64,000 bases of DNA from Ganoderma boninense (GCA_002900995.3 CM035307.1:2790001-2854000); one strand, 5' to 3'. Shown: positions 42,281-54,220, numbered from the stretch's first letter. The notes: generated by a model from the sequence alone, not told the origin. Numbers and translations are program-made.

Positions 42281-44819
42281 ATGTTCCTATCCCCCTCCGC
42301 TCGCCTATGCCGCACGCGGTGGCTCTCAGTTCACCTCGGACGCGTCCCGCGGAACCCACTCCCCCGTCAAAACGCTACTGCGCTGCTGCACAGTTCACGT
42401 CCTGTCGGAAGCGAAACCGACCCAGCAAGCGAGGTCTCATCTCAGCCTGTACAGCGGGCGCATACTAGTGTGTCATCTCTTGACTACCTATATATTGTCG
42501 CACTCATGGCGCTCGGACAGCACCATTCCCAAGGCGCACCCATACATGCGGTGCTTTGTTGCCTTCGGACGCGGACGAGGCGGTTGTGTTGACTGGGTGG
42601 CTAGTGCCGAAAGGGTACGTGGTGTCACTTCCGTCTGCCCATTTATGATGAGATGCTGGACGACCTTCGGGTGTGCAGGAAAGTGAGCAAGAAGCTTTCG
42701 TTTTTCGGGCTCCGCGATTCCTACGGCACGACGCAACTGGTCGCGGACGCACGCACGTTGGGCCCTGAACTCCTGGCTGCCTTACGAGATGTCCCTGAAG
42801 AGTCCACCGTACTTGTTGAAGGCGTCGTGCGGGAGCGACCTTCGTCCCAGCAACGTAACGTACGCACGATTTCAGCTAGAGAGTATTGAGACGCTAAATC
42901 ATAGCGCAGATTCCTGCAGGCCACGTTGAGGTGGTCGTGAAGTCCTTCACGCTCCTTAACCCTGCAGACCGGAACCTACCCTTCAAACCATTCGATACTC
43001 AGAACTTGGTACGCCTACCTTGGTAGTAGGGACGCACATCCGTCTTGGTGGGCCGCTAGCTAACCACACGAGTAGGCAAACGAGGACTTGAGGCTGCGCT
43101 ATCGCTACCTGGACCTTCGTCGAAAAGAGCTGACAGACAACCTGAGGAAACGAAGCGACGTGGCCTTCCTTGTGAGATCGACCCTGCACGAAGAAGGTAA
43201 ATCCCCCATTCTGAGCGTAGGAGTCATACTAGACATTGCCCAATCATAGGCTTCACCGAAGTCGAAACCCCATGTTGCTGACTCGACACCAGAAGGAGCG
43301 CGCGAGTACCTCGTCCCGGCGCGCGTGAAACAGTCCTCGTCGGGTGCCCTGCTCAGCCGCAGTTCTACGCGCTCTCCCAATCCCCGCAGCAGCCCAAGCA
43401 GCTCTTAGTCGCGGTCCGGTGCCGTAGACCGGTACTTCCAACTTGCTCGCTGTTTCAGAGACGAGGACGGCCGGAAGGATAGACAACCAGAATTCACACA
43501 AGTCGATCTCGAAATGGCTTGGGTCAGCTGGGGAGACCCACCCAGTCCAGCGACGCGGTGTCGCAGGACCCTTGGAGGATAGGTGGGCATGAGGGTCAGG
43601 ATGTCGTCGAGACAATCATTCGACGAATATGGGCGAAGATCGAGGGCGTGGAGCTGGGCAAGAGGTTCCGAGTCATGACTTACAACGAGGCGATGGGCAG
43701 GTATGGTTCGGACAAGCCAGATCTGAGGTTTGGCCTAGAGGGTGAGCGCGTATTTGTACTCTAGTGCCTGTATTCCCGTTTTAACGCGACCCCCCAGATA
43801 CAAGACGTCACGTCTCGACTGCCTGAGGCTCTCCGCGCGGCGTTGGAGTCCAGAGGAGAGGTGCTCGAAGTCCTCGTCCTCGCCAACCATCCGGATTACG
43901 TACCGTTCCAAAGTTCGGCAGGAGAGGCAGATCTCCCCACTGGCGTCGAGCGCGTTCAGATCACGGAGAGTTCTCGGTCCAACTGGCTCAGCCAGAGCCA
44001 AGTAGTCCAGCAGGTCCTATCAAACTCCGCCTCCATCCTCGACGCATCGAGCTCAGCACCGCCCTCGGCCTCACTGAGGGCGGCAACTGTCTTCCTGTCC
44101 ACTCGCTCCCGCCGCCCTGAGGGCGGGTGGACGCCGCTCGGCCGTGTACGCCTCTCCCTCGCAGAGGGGGCGCAGCGCGCGGGTTCCCTCGTGCTGAGCG
44201 AGTCACCGGAGTTCCTCTGGGTGACGGAGTTCCCGCTGTTCACCCGCGCGGACGCGGACAAGGAGTTCCTCGCGCACGGGCGCTGGAGCAGCTCGCACCA
44301 CCCGTTCACCGCGCCGATGCACGAGGACGTGGAGAAGCTGTACGCAGGACAGATCGAGGAGGTCCGCGGGCAGCACTACGACCTCGTCTGCAACGGGGTC
44401 GAGGTCGGCGGCGGGTCGGTCAGGGTGCACGACGCGGCGATGCAGCAGTACATCTTCTCGAAGGTGTTGCAGGTACGTCTTCAAGGTATTTTACGATGGG
44501 CAACGTGGCTCAATACCTTCCTAGCTCGACGAGAAGGAGGAGGCTTCATTCAACCACCTTCTCCATGCGCTGCGGTGTGGCGCTCCTCCTCACGGCGGGT
44601 TCGCGTTTGGTGAGTGGGATCGGTACCTTCAGAAAGCTAGGCTGGTTCTAACCCAGTACAGGTTTCGACCGTCTCATGGCCATGCTTTGCAAGACGGCAT
44701 CAATCAGGGACGTCATTGCGTTCCCCAAGACCGCCGCTGGCACGGATTTATTGTTCAAGAGCCCGTCGCCGTCCACTGCCGCCGTCCTCGCGCAATACGC
44801 TCTTCAACCACTATCTTGA
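42281..44819 (+). CDS. MSD1: mitochondrial aspartyl-tRNA synthetase (copy 1, many frameshifts)
   Basis: Same gene as 49114-51646, where domains are described. Here the class II core is interrupted by about a dozen one-base gains or losses, nearly all in short homopolymers between 43240 and 44090 (C, G and A runs), so the frame breaks repeatedly. Exons before and after are open. Since the other copy is intact and the changes are of the homopolymer type, this is more likely poor sequence than a pseudogene. Several synonymous SNPs separate the copies, which suggests different haplotypes. Confidence 0.85.
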
Positions 44820-45152
44820 GTAATCAGCGGCATGCGAGAACACTAACACCACCCCCACTCCACTCTTCTCCTGGATAATATACTAGACCGGTAGATTATA
44901 GCGCATATATTTACACAAAGCATTGGCATAAACATCATTGGCGAGACATGAACCTGGATACGTGCGAGCCATAGCGAATAGCAGAAGTAAGCGTCCATAA
45001 GGCGACCTAAGAAGCGTGCCGGCCGAAAGTAACCAAGCTGTTCGGGGCGAAGCGTTATATATTACAACAGAGAATGAAGACGCACGAAGTGGGGTATTGT
45101 ACGCCCAAAGCGTCCGCGCCAGGATAAAGTCTATGAAGGGATGGAGCGCACG

Positions 45153-45371
45153 CTATGAAGCCACAGGCGACGGTATCGCGGTATCATCCGAGTGAGGACT
45201 TCGCTTCGCTCTGAGAACGGCGGATCGTCGAACGAAGGCAGCGGGCGGCTGGGACTTTGCGCGCAGCGTGTTCTCGGCGTCGACTCTCCGGCCTCTTTCT
45301 CTTCTTCTTAGTCGTCTCTCGACGGTTCGGAACATCCAGATACCTCCGATCCACACATTTCGACCTGCCCC
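45153..45371 (-). CDS. IVY1-like protein, 3' fragment (contig end)
   Basis: The last part of the gene at 51968-53847: same stop context (S-P-V-A-S) and the same acidic/Ser-rich tail, cut off by the N gap. Shows dense indels relative to the full copy, typical of a low-coverage contig end. Confidence 0.8.
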   Translation of the reverse strand, partial: GAGRNVWIGGIWMFRTVERRLRRRERGRRVDAENTLRAKSQPPAAFVRRSAVLRAKRSPHSDDTAIPSPVAS

Positions 45372-45471
45372 NNNNNNNNNNNNNNNNNNNNNNNNNNNNN
45401 NNNNNNNNNNNNNNNNNNNNNNNNNNNNNNNNNNNNNNNNNNNNNNNNNNNNNNNNNNNNNNNNNNNNNNN
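45372..45471. other. assembly gap, 100 N
   Basis: Exactly 100 N, again flanked by copies of one sequence: block 2 ends here and restarts at 45560 after 88 unmatched bases. Confidence 1.
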
Positions 45472-47022
45472 TCGCTCGGAATGTATCGCTTTTCGTCGGG
45501 GGTCCGGCAATCGTGCCGGCCTCGGAGGTCCTATCATCTATGTGCGCTAGCCACAGAGGCCTGGCGTTCTCTATGTCATCTTCGGTGTTCCCTGGTCACG
45601 TCATCGCTGTAAATCGCTGCTCTGTAAGCGGTTCTCCTACCTATCCGCTCGACCATTGTACTTCTCAAATCAGTCGGAATGCTTAATCCATCGCTGACTC
45701 ACATTGAACCGTTTATCGGGGAATAATAAAACGTCAAAGCAGCTTCTTCGGGGCTGAATAAGTCGATACCAAACGCCGAGGGAATAGCAATAGGGTTCGA
45801 TCCACATGGACCTCGTTACCAACATGACTCAGCAGCGTTCGGGCATAGTGTCGGCCATGGCGGTCTTGATCGAACATGGTAAAATGGCACTTGTCCACGC
45901 ATACAATGATAGCTTGAACTGCAGTGCACCTTCCTACATCCTGAAGAGAGATCGATGGCACAGAGGACAGTCATAGGGAGGTGTTTCCATTTCCATGGTC
46001 ACTCTGTATCCGGACCTTGTGCATAGCGGATACCCCAGGATATATCTGGACCATCCCTAGTTGGAACTCAGGCTGACAGAGGCTATGCTGGCAACATTCC
46101 CCTCGATGCCATGTACTTCAGACCCATTACTCGCTGGCCGCCCAACTGGAAGGGCTTCTGTCTATAGACAACACAGTCAGCAAACCTCATTAACGGCAGC
46201 GAGAAGGGTTACTCATACGTAGAAACTTCCACTGCATCGAACCAGGGTCCTGTGAGGTTCGAGGCTTTAAAACCTCCGTGAACGGCATGAGAAGGGTTAC
46301 AGTCTCATCCACGTAGCTTGCAGGAATACACACTCATGGTGCGCGGAGGGACGTGAGGGTCCTGTGAGGTTCGAAAGGCGATTAAAAGCGACCATGCAGA
46401 AGTCATGAGTGTCCACTACCTATCCTGCTTGTGCCGATTCCATTGGCGTGATGCCATTGTGCCAACCAAGGACATGTATGCAGTCGTTAAAGTGTCCAGT
46501 ACGTTTCATGGGCCTCCAGGAATACACACTGTGTTGTGTGGTGCGCGGAGGGATTCTTCGCGGGAGGTCATAAGTTCAACGGATAGAAAGGTGCCGCGAT
46601 TAAGTCGACCACGTTACACATGACCCCCGATGCGCCCAGCTAGTCACGGCCTGACAATTTCTGCGAGTTGGTGGGAGAAGGTGTCATCACCGTGTCTTTC
46701 TGCCAACAGAAGTCACCACTGCCTCGGTATGGTTAAGATTCAACATGAATGGCTGCTTTCAATTGGCGAAATGTATGGTAATGCCAGTTTTACAGATTAA
46801 GGGTCTGGAGTGAGGTGTCAGTGTATACAGAACAAGGCGGAAGACGCAATGAACGAACCTAATCTCCAGCAACAATGCCGAGGTCCTGCCCCTTCTCCTT
46901 GCAGAAGTCTCGGTGTGGCCCTCGTGGGATGTGGTGCAGACAAGACAGGAGTTGCAATATGCCGGGGTACAAACAGTGCAGACGAGGAAAGATCGTGCGC
47001 GAGTGGTGGGGACGACCAGTGC
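45472..47022. other. gene-poor stretch, second copy
   Basis: Contains 88 bases with no counterpart in the first copy, then the counterpart of 38827-40188. An insertion near 46270-46400 contains an imperfect second copy of a local motif (gaatacacact, then gtgcgcggaggga). No intact gene. Confidence 0.35.
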
Positions 47023-47344
47023 CTAAGCCGAAGCTGGGGTTGTTTGTTCCGGAGCCTTGGGTGGAGGGGGAGGGAGATCAACATTGTTACCCCTAAACCT
47101 TTTCCTCATATCCAACTGTGCTGTACGTCAGCGTTCAAGTACAAACCGTTCGCAGTGACGAGAAACATACCATTCCGCGCTTGCACTCAAAGGTCGCTTT
47201 TCGCAGGGACTGGCACGCCTCAGGAAGCTCATCTGTATGGTTCTTCAAGCAGTCTGAGGGAAGATTCCCCTGCTTGAGGACACAGTCGGAGTGCAGCAGG
47301 CAGTCCTTGAGTGCGTCTAGGAGGTGTGAGCAGGAGGAGGACAT
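47023..47344 (-). CDS. PET191: COA5/PET191 (copy 2)
   Basis: Same gene as 40189-40510, with the same twin-Cys spacing, single intron and L-D-M-R-K-R-F-R-G-N block. The two copies encode nearly the same protein. Divergent from IBA57 copy 2 with 100 bp between starts. Confidence 0.9.
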
Positions 47345-47444
47345 GGATCGCAGGCAAGGTGCACGGCCCGGAGGCGCCGAGACTGCGACGCGACTTGTGA
47401 CGCGGTCTGGACTCCCCTCGCTAAGCCTCTCTCTGGGGCTCACG

Positions 47445-48793
47445 ATGCCATTGCCTGCCATCCTTCGCTCCCTTGTACGAAATACGCCCTCGGTCGCTCA
47501 CATCCCGCACAGGGCTGTCATATCCGTTTCTGGGTCGCAGGCCGCGGAGTTCTTGAATGGTCTGACGGCTGCTTCTGTCCCAGGACATCCTCAGAGCCAC
47601 TTCTACTCGGCGTTCCTACACGCGCAGGTACGGCGTCGTCCCATCTTAACCAGTCAGTGACTGATTCCTACGACTTTAGGGAAGGGTTCTTCACGATATA
47701 TTCATTTGGGCGCAAACCACTCCGAAGGGTCGCCCGGAATACCTCATCGAACACGATGGACGGCCGTCCGAAGCACCGCCTGTCCTCCCGATGCTCAAGC
47801 GTTATGTTCTGCGATCCAAGGTGAAGATCAAGGACGTCACAGAAGAATACGACGTCTGGCAAGCCTGGGGATCCGAGGTGAAACACATTTGGGAGACTGA
47901 ACGGCAGTGGGACTTCGCGCGAAGTGGGGTAATCGAGCCCCGCTGGGACAAGGACGGGGAGTGGCCCTGGGGCTCCACCGTAGGGCTCCTGAGGGACAGG
48001 AGGGCGGTGGGTATGGGCCATAGATTGTTGGTGCGGAAGGGAACGCGTCGTAAGTAGCTCGTTACGACATTCAAGGTGCGGTAATAGTAACGTTCTTCCC
48101 AACCGAATCACAGCGAAGGAGGCGGAGAGTCATGATGTGGTCGAACCGGAGGCATACCTCTTGCATCGAATATTGCACGGTGTTCCCGAAGGCTCCACAG
48201 ATATTCCCCCACGCACTCGTTCCCTATGGATTCAAATATGGATGTTATGGGAGGACGTGAGTCGCTCTTACAGACCCATGCGACTTGGTCTTGCTGACAA
48301 ATATATACACTTTGTGTAGTGGACTTCCGGAAAGGTTGTTATGTTGGTCAAGAGTTGACAGTTCGGACATATCATACGGGTCAACTCAGGAAGAGGATCC
48401 TCCCTGTGGTCCTGCATAAACCGGATACCTCGTGCGTCGTTTTTGTTAGCCGCACTCACTCGCCGCGCTCATCCATGACCACTTAGACTGTCAAGTTTGG
48501 AAGCACTTCCTCAGGACATTCCCTCAGTGCCGCCAGAGTCAGACATCCGCCCGCAGCTGCTCCAAACCGCAGACGGCACACCTAGACCGCGACCGCGCGG
48601 AACAGGAAAACTATTGAGTTCGACGCAAGGTGTCGGGCTCGCACTGTTACGGTTGGAACAAGTTGAAGCTGTAGAGCAAGGCAAAGCGAAGTTTTCCTTG
48701 AGCAGTCCGACAGAAGGCGGCGAGCTCGCAGTGACTCCATACTGGCCAGATTGGTGGCCACCACAACCACAATGCGAGTCTGAATTGGATTAG
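47445..48793 (+). CDS. IBA57: IBA57/CAF17 (copy 2)
   Basis: Same gene as 40611-41960. It differs by few SNPs (for example S-A-A-H versus S-V-A-H in the leader). One C-run at about 48208-48211 is one base shorter than in copy 1. That stretch codes D-I-P-P/T-H-S in copy 1, so one of the two copies is wrong there. The K-G-C-Y-V-G-Q-E motif is intact. Confidence 0.88.
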
Positions 48794-49113
48794 CTAGATG
48801 TCGACTACATACAAGGCCCATTTGGATCTATATGTGTACTGCAGTATAATGATAACATCACCCACTGCTCAGTGAACCTCAGAGATGTTCTGCGGAGTGG
48901 GTGTGCGCCGATAGCCACATGTGGACCCGAACGGCAGTACGCCAGGGATCGCTCTGGACACCATTGGATCTCGCGTTTGAGCAGCGCGTCTGGACGCGAC
49001 CGCCGCCGACTCGCGCTCTCTGGCAGACCTCTCTCGGTCCCGGCTTCCGCTGCACCTCAACGTTGCTGGGATGTGTCTTGACTTGTTCCCGCTCTAGTCC
49101 CTTTCCACATAAC

Positions 49114-51646
49114 ATGTTCCTATCCCCCTCGGCTCGCCTATGCCGCACGCGGTGGCTCTCAGTTCACCTCGGACGCGTCCCGCGGAACCCACTCCCCCGT
49201 CAAAACCCTACTGCGCTGCTGCACAGTTCACCTCCTGTCGGAAGCGAAACCGACCCAGCAAGCGAGGTCTCATCTCAGCCTGTACAGCGGGCGCATACTG
49301 GTGTGTCATCTCTTGACTACCTACATATTGTCGCACTCATGGCGCTCGGAAAGCACCATTCCCAAGGCGCACCCATACATGCGGTGCTTTGCTGCCTTCA
49401 GACGCAGATGAGGCAGTTGTGCTGACTGGATGGCTGGTGCCGAAAGGGTACGTTGTATCACTTCCGTCTGCTCATTCATGATGAAGTGCTGGACGACCTG
49501 GCGTGCAGGAAAGTGAGCAAGAAGCTTTCGTTTTTCGGGCTTCGCGATTCCTACGGCACGACGCAACTGGTCGCGGACGCACGAACATTGGGCCCTGATC
49601 TCCTGGCTTCCTTACGAGACGTCCCAGAAGAGTCCACCGTGCTTGTGGAAGGCGTCGTGCGGGAGCGACCTTCGTCCCAGCAACGTAACGTAAGCACCAA
49701 CTTCCGCTAGAGAGTATTGAGACGCTAAATCATAGCGCAGATTCCTGCAGGCCACGTTGAGGTGGTCGTGAAGTCCTTCACGCTCCTTAACCCTGCAGAC
49801 CGGAACCTACCCTTCAAACCATTCGATACTCAGAACTTGGTACGCCTACCTTGGTAGTAGGGACGCACATCCGTCTTGGTGGGCCGCTAGCTAACCACAC
49901 GAGTAGGCAAACGAGGACTTGAGGCTGCGCTATCGCTACCTGGACCTTCGTCGAAAAGAGCTGACAGACAACCTGAGGAAACGAAGCGACGTGGCCTTCC
50001 TTGTGAGATCGACCCTGCACGAAGAAGGTAAATCCCCCATTCTGAGCGTAGGAGTCATACTAGACATTGCCAATCATAGGCTTCACCGAAGTCGAAACCC
50101 CCATGTTGCTGAACTCGACACCAGAAGGAGCGCGCGAGTACCTCGTCCCGGCGCGCGTGAAACAGTCCTCGTCGGGTGGCCCTGCTCAGCCGCAGTTCTA
50201 CGCGCTCTCCCAATCCCCGCAGCAGCCCAAGCAGCTCTTAGTCGCGTCCGGTGCCGTAGACCGGTACTTCCAACTTGCTCGCTGTTTCAGAGACGAGGAC
50301 GGCCGGAAGGATAGACAACCAGAATTCACACAAGTCGATCTCGAAATGGCTTGGGTCAGCTGGGGAGACCACCCATCCAGCGACGCGGTGTCGCAGGACC
50401 CTTGGAGGATAGGTGGGCATGAGGTCAGGGATGTCGTCGAGACAATCATTCGACGAATATGGGCGAAGATCGAGGGCGTGGAGCTGGGCAAGAGGTTCCG
50501 AGTCATGACTTACAACGAGGCGATGGGCAGGTATGGTTCGGACAAGCCAGATCTGAGGTTTGGCCTAGAGGTGAGCGCGTATTGTACTCTAGTGCCTGTA
50601 TTCCGTTTTAACGCGACCCCCCAGATACAAGACGTCACGTCTCGACTGCCTGAGGCTCTCCGCGCGGCGTTTGAGTCCAGAGGAGAGGTGCTCGAAGTCC
50701 TCGTCCTCGCCAACCATCCGGATTACGTACCGTTCCAAAGTTCGGCAGGAGAGGCAGATCTCCCCACTGGCGTCGAGCGCGTTCAGATCACGGAGAGTTC
50801 TCGGTCCAACTGGCTCAGCCAGAGCCAAGTAGTCCAGCAGGTCCTATCAAACTCCGCCTCCATCCTCGACGCATCCGAGCTCAGCACCGCCCTCGGCCTC
50901 ACTGAGGGCGGCACTGTCTTCCTGTCCACTCGCTCCCGCCGCCCTGAGGGCGGGTGGACGCCGCTCGGCCGTGTACGCCTCTCCCTCGCAGAGGGGGCGC
51001 AGCGCGCGGGTTCCCTCGTGCTGAGCGAGTCACCGGAGTTCCTCTGGGTGACGGAGTTCCCGCTGTTCACCCGCGCGGACGCGGACAAGGAGTTCCTCGC
51101 GCACGGGCGCTGGAGCAGCTCGCACCACCCGTTCACCGCGCCGATGCACGAGGACGTGGAGAAGCTGTACGCAGGACAGATCGAGGAGGTCCGCGGGCAG
51201 CACTACGACCTCGTCTGCAACGGGGTCGAGGTCGGCGGCGGGTCGGTCAGGGTGCACGACGCGGCGATGCAACAGTACATCTTCTCGAAGGTGTTGCAGG
51301 TACGTCTTAAAGGTATTTTACGATGGGCAGCGTGGCTCAATACCTTCCTAGCTCGACGAGAAGGAGGAGGCTTCATTCAACCACCTTCTCCATGCGCTGC
51401 GGTGTGGCGCTCCTCCGCACGGCGGGTTCGCGTTTGGTGAGTGGGATCGGTACCTTCAAAAAGCTAGGCTGCTTCTAACCCGGTACAGGCTTCGACCGTC
51501 TCATGGCTATGCTTTGCAAGACTGCTTCAATCAGGGACGTCATCGCGTTCCCCAAGACCGCCGCTGGCACGGATTTATTGTTCAAGAGCCCGTCGCCGTC
51601 CACTGCTGCAGTTTTGGCGCAATACGCCCTTCAACCACTATCTTGA
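49114..51646 (+). CDS. MSD1: mitochondrial aspartyl-tRNA synthetase (intact copy)
   Basis: Bacterial-type AspRS that charges mitochondrial tRNA-Asp. ATG at 49114 begins an Arg/Ser-rich mitochondrial leader. The anticodon-binding OB fold starts at [16 protein letters not shown], then L-S-F-F-G-L-R-D. The catalytic domain has [13 protein letters not shown], motif 1 around [21 protein letters not shown] and motif 2 [14 protein letters not shown]-like insertion follows, then [29 protein letters not shown], and motif 3 H-G-G-F-A-F-G-F-D-R-L, split by the last intron. The long frame 50067-51300 is uninterrupted, apart from a short intron near 50572-50624. Ends A-L-Q-P-L-S at 51646. Confidence 0.93.
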
Positions 51647-51967
51647 GTAATCAGCGTCATGCGAGAACACTAAGACCACCCCCACTCCATTCTTCTCTTG
51701 GATAATATACTAGACCGGTAGATTATAGCGCATATATTTACACAAAGCATTGGCATAAACATCATTGGCGAGACATGAACCTGGATACGTGCGAGCCATA
51801 GCGAATAGCAGAAGTAAGCGTCCATAAGGCGACCTAAAGAAGCGTGCCGGCCGAAAGTAACCAAGCTATTCGGGGCGAAGAGTTTATATTACAACAAAAG
51901 AATCAAGACGCACGAAGTGGGGAATTATACGCCCCAGGTAAAAGTCTATGAAGGGATGGAGCGCACG

Positions 51968-53847
51968 CTATGAAGCCACAGGCGACGGTATCGCGGTATC
52001 ATCCGCGTGAGGACTTCTGCTTCGCTCTGAGAACGGCGGATCGTCAAACGAAGGCAGCGGGGGCGGCTGGGACTTTGCGCGCAGCGTGTTCCTCGGCGTC
52101 GACTCCCCAGCCTCTTCGTCTTCTTCGGAGTCGTCTCTGGACGGGTTCGACACGTCCAGATACTTCCCAAATCCCCACACATTAGACCCTGCCCCGCCGA
52201 TGTCTGGCGCTTTACCGCGCCCCGATGATCCTTCCATGCCGGATCCCAGGTCGGCGGACATGCTCCGTGTGTGCCCGCTTTCCACGTCGGCGGCGCCGTT
52301 CTGCGGCCGTGCGAGTGACGCGCCGCCCTCGTCGAGCACAGACAGGACACTGCGTAGCTTCGACTCGGACTTGCGCGAATGATGCGGGAACGCGGAGACA
52401 GGGTGGGAGTGCCGCCTGCTGAGCCCCGACGTCGGTGATGCGGGCTTCATGCTGGACGTAGGCGAGATCGAGCGTGTGGGCGAGGGCGCGCCCGAGCCTG
52501 GCGCCGAGCTGGTGTGCGAGGGTGGAGAACCTGAAGGGACGTCAGCCCATGCTGCGGTGTCAGGGAAGAAGCCGCCGGAGTTGGTCCAGGAGTTCTTGCC
52601 TGATGAGAGACCGTCGTTGCTATCGAGTTCGGCGGTCGAAGAGGTAAGGGGACTAGGGACGGACGAGGGCACATTGGCCATCACGGAGAGGGGTGGAAGG
52701 ATACTGAAGATCTGGTCCTCGGCTGGGGGTGGACCGTACGAATCGAAGGGGTCTGGTATGGTTTGCAACATGGGCTCAATAATCGGGTCAGAGCTACGCG
52801 CAAAGCAGTGGGTTAGACCGTGGTAAGAGACAAATGTGACAGATGTGAGAGGGAACATACGCTTTCGAAGTGAAGCGGTCAAAGACATCCAATGTTGAGC
52901 GAACAGCAAGGCAGACCTTCCCTTGAACGAAATCCCACACTTCCTCTTCGTGCTCCACGATTGCCTGGTAGTGAGACGCTTTGAGCTCGTCTAGGTCATC
53001 CACTTGCCGTTGCAAGACAGCCAAGGCTTCGCGGAAGCTCTGCAAATCTGGAGCGCAAATCAATCCTGGTTCCGGAATCGGAAGCCTGAGAGCACTCACT
53101 TCTGCCTTTCTGCTTCAGGTTACCCATCTCCGTCTGACGAATGATCCTGCTCTTCTCCCGTAAAGCTTTTCTCGTAGGCATTGGAGCGTTCCTGGTTCCA
53201 GATAGTCGCATCAAGGGCCTAATATGGTATCACGAATGAACTTACCGTAACTACATGACGATAGTTTTCCAGGTGTTGCCGTAACGGCTTTTCGAATTGC
53301 TTGTCGAGGGTCTCAGCCTGTGTCGAGTTCAGCACCATGACATGCACATAAGAAATATTGTAGTGAGCTGACCATAACATGAAAGTGGTTGCTCATGAGA
53401 TGATGAAGGCCTGCAGCAGCCTGCAGCCTTGTCCCAGTCTCGTAATTTGGGCCCTTGAGCCTTCGCAACATGAGCCCTTACATGAGTCAGAAGCGATGTA
53501 AGACGTACCCTGCGCATGCCTCCATTGCATCAGCGAATCCTGCAGTTGCTTTCGACATCGTTAACAGCGCGGCACGGTAGTTCGCGCATCGGTTCAAGAG
53601 CTTCGTGATAAGGAAGCGTGGAGTGAGCGAATGTATTCATAGGAGCGCAACCGCAGCCTCTTACATCTTCATACGATTGCAGGCTTGCCTTGAGGTTTGC
53701 ACGAGTAACTACCTTCTCAGGGCCATTGGGGCCGAAGTTGAGAACGGACGCATTGGTGGTCTCTGTGAAGGTAGGCGAAGGGGGTCCAGAGGAGATATCG
53801 CGCTTGGGTGAGAGGGTCTGGGTCCTGAGGGAACGAACGCGGGGCAT
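51968..53847 (-). CDS. IVY1: IVY1-like BAR-domain protein
   Basis: ATG at 53847 (M-P-R-V-R-S-L-R-T-Q-T). The BAR/IMD-like helical region has T-R-A-N-L-K-A-S-L-Q-S-Y-E, L-L-N-R-C-A-N-Y-R-A-A-L, G-L-H-H-L-M-S-N-H-F, E-K-P-L-R-Q-H-L-E-N-Y-R, L-R-E-K-S-R-I-I-R-Q-T-E, F-R-E-A-L-A-V-L-Q-R-Q-V-D-D-L and E-V-W-D-F-V-Q-G-K-V. This order matches yeast Ivy1, an inverse-BAR protein of vacuole/endosome membranes that binds Ypt7 and PI3P and affects TORC1. A long Ser/Pro-rich disordered tail ends at 51968. In the middle the frame slips by one base at a four-T run (53167-53170, plus strand): N-A-Y-E-K joins L-R-E-K-S only if one base is extra, probably a sequence error. Confidence 0.78.
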
Positions 53848-54220
53848 TTCCGAATGGTTAAGATGGATGCGACGAGACCGTTGAAAACCAGCAACAAGAA
53901 CCCGAGGGGAGAGATGAGGGAGGAGATTGCGGGTGAGATGGTGCCAAGGTGCCTTGCGAGGCCCTGGACGTCGGCGTCTCTCAGGCTCAGCCGTGCCCTG
54001 ACACGCGCAGTCATCACGCGCCACCCCAGTTTGGCAGGTCTCTATGGTTCAAACCCCATTGTAGTTGTCCCGTAAGTAGTAGTAGTGCGGGCAGTTCGAC
54101 CGCCAGAAAGCGATCATAGTACGTACACAAAAATTTACAGATACTTGTAGTAGCAGTAGCAAGTCATTTAACTATGCGCTACCGAGTTCTTCGATTGCCA
54201 TCTTCATGATTTGTGGGCCA
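53848..54220. other. intergenic, no gene seen
   Basis: Upstream of IVY1 and downstream of the phosphopantetheinyl transferase, both minus strand. Nothing further recognised. Confidence 0.35.

Larger units (their letters stand above)
38827..45371. repeat. left copy of duplicated block 2 (contig end)
   Basis: About 6.5 kb, same direction and near-identical to 45560-52195. It ends at the second N gap. This copy has many one-base homopolymer indels in the AspRS gene, while the other copy is clean. Confidence 0.9.
45560..52195. repeat. right copy of duplicated block 2
   Basis: Matches 38827-45371 in the same orientation and is about 90 bp longer, mainly because of an insertion near 46270-46400. 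Contains the cleaner copies of COA5, IBA57 and AspRS. Confidence 0.9.

Noticed and set aside
30995..52195. True tandem segmental duplications of the NmrA-METTL3 and COA5-IBA57-AspRS blocks
   Set aside because: Both duplications meet exactly at 100-N gaps, truncate genes at the gap edges and share gene order and intergenic DNA. Unmerged overlaps or haplotypes explain this more simply. Spanning long reads would decide.
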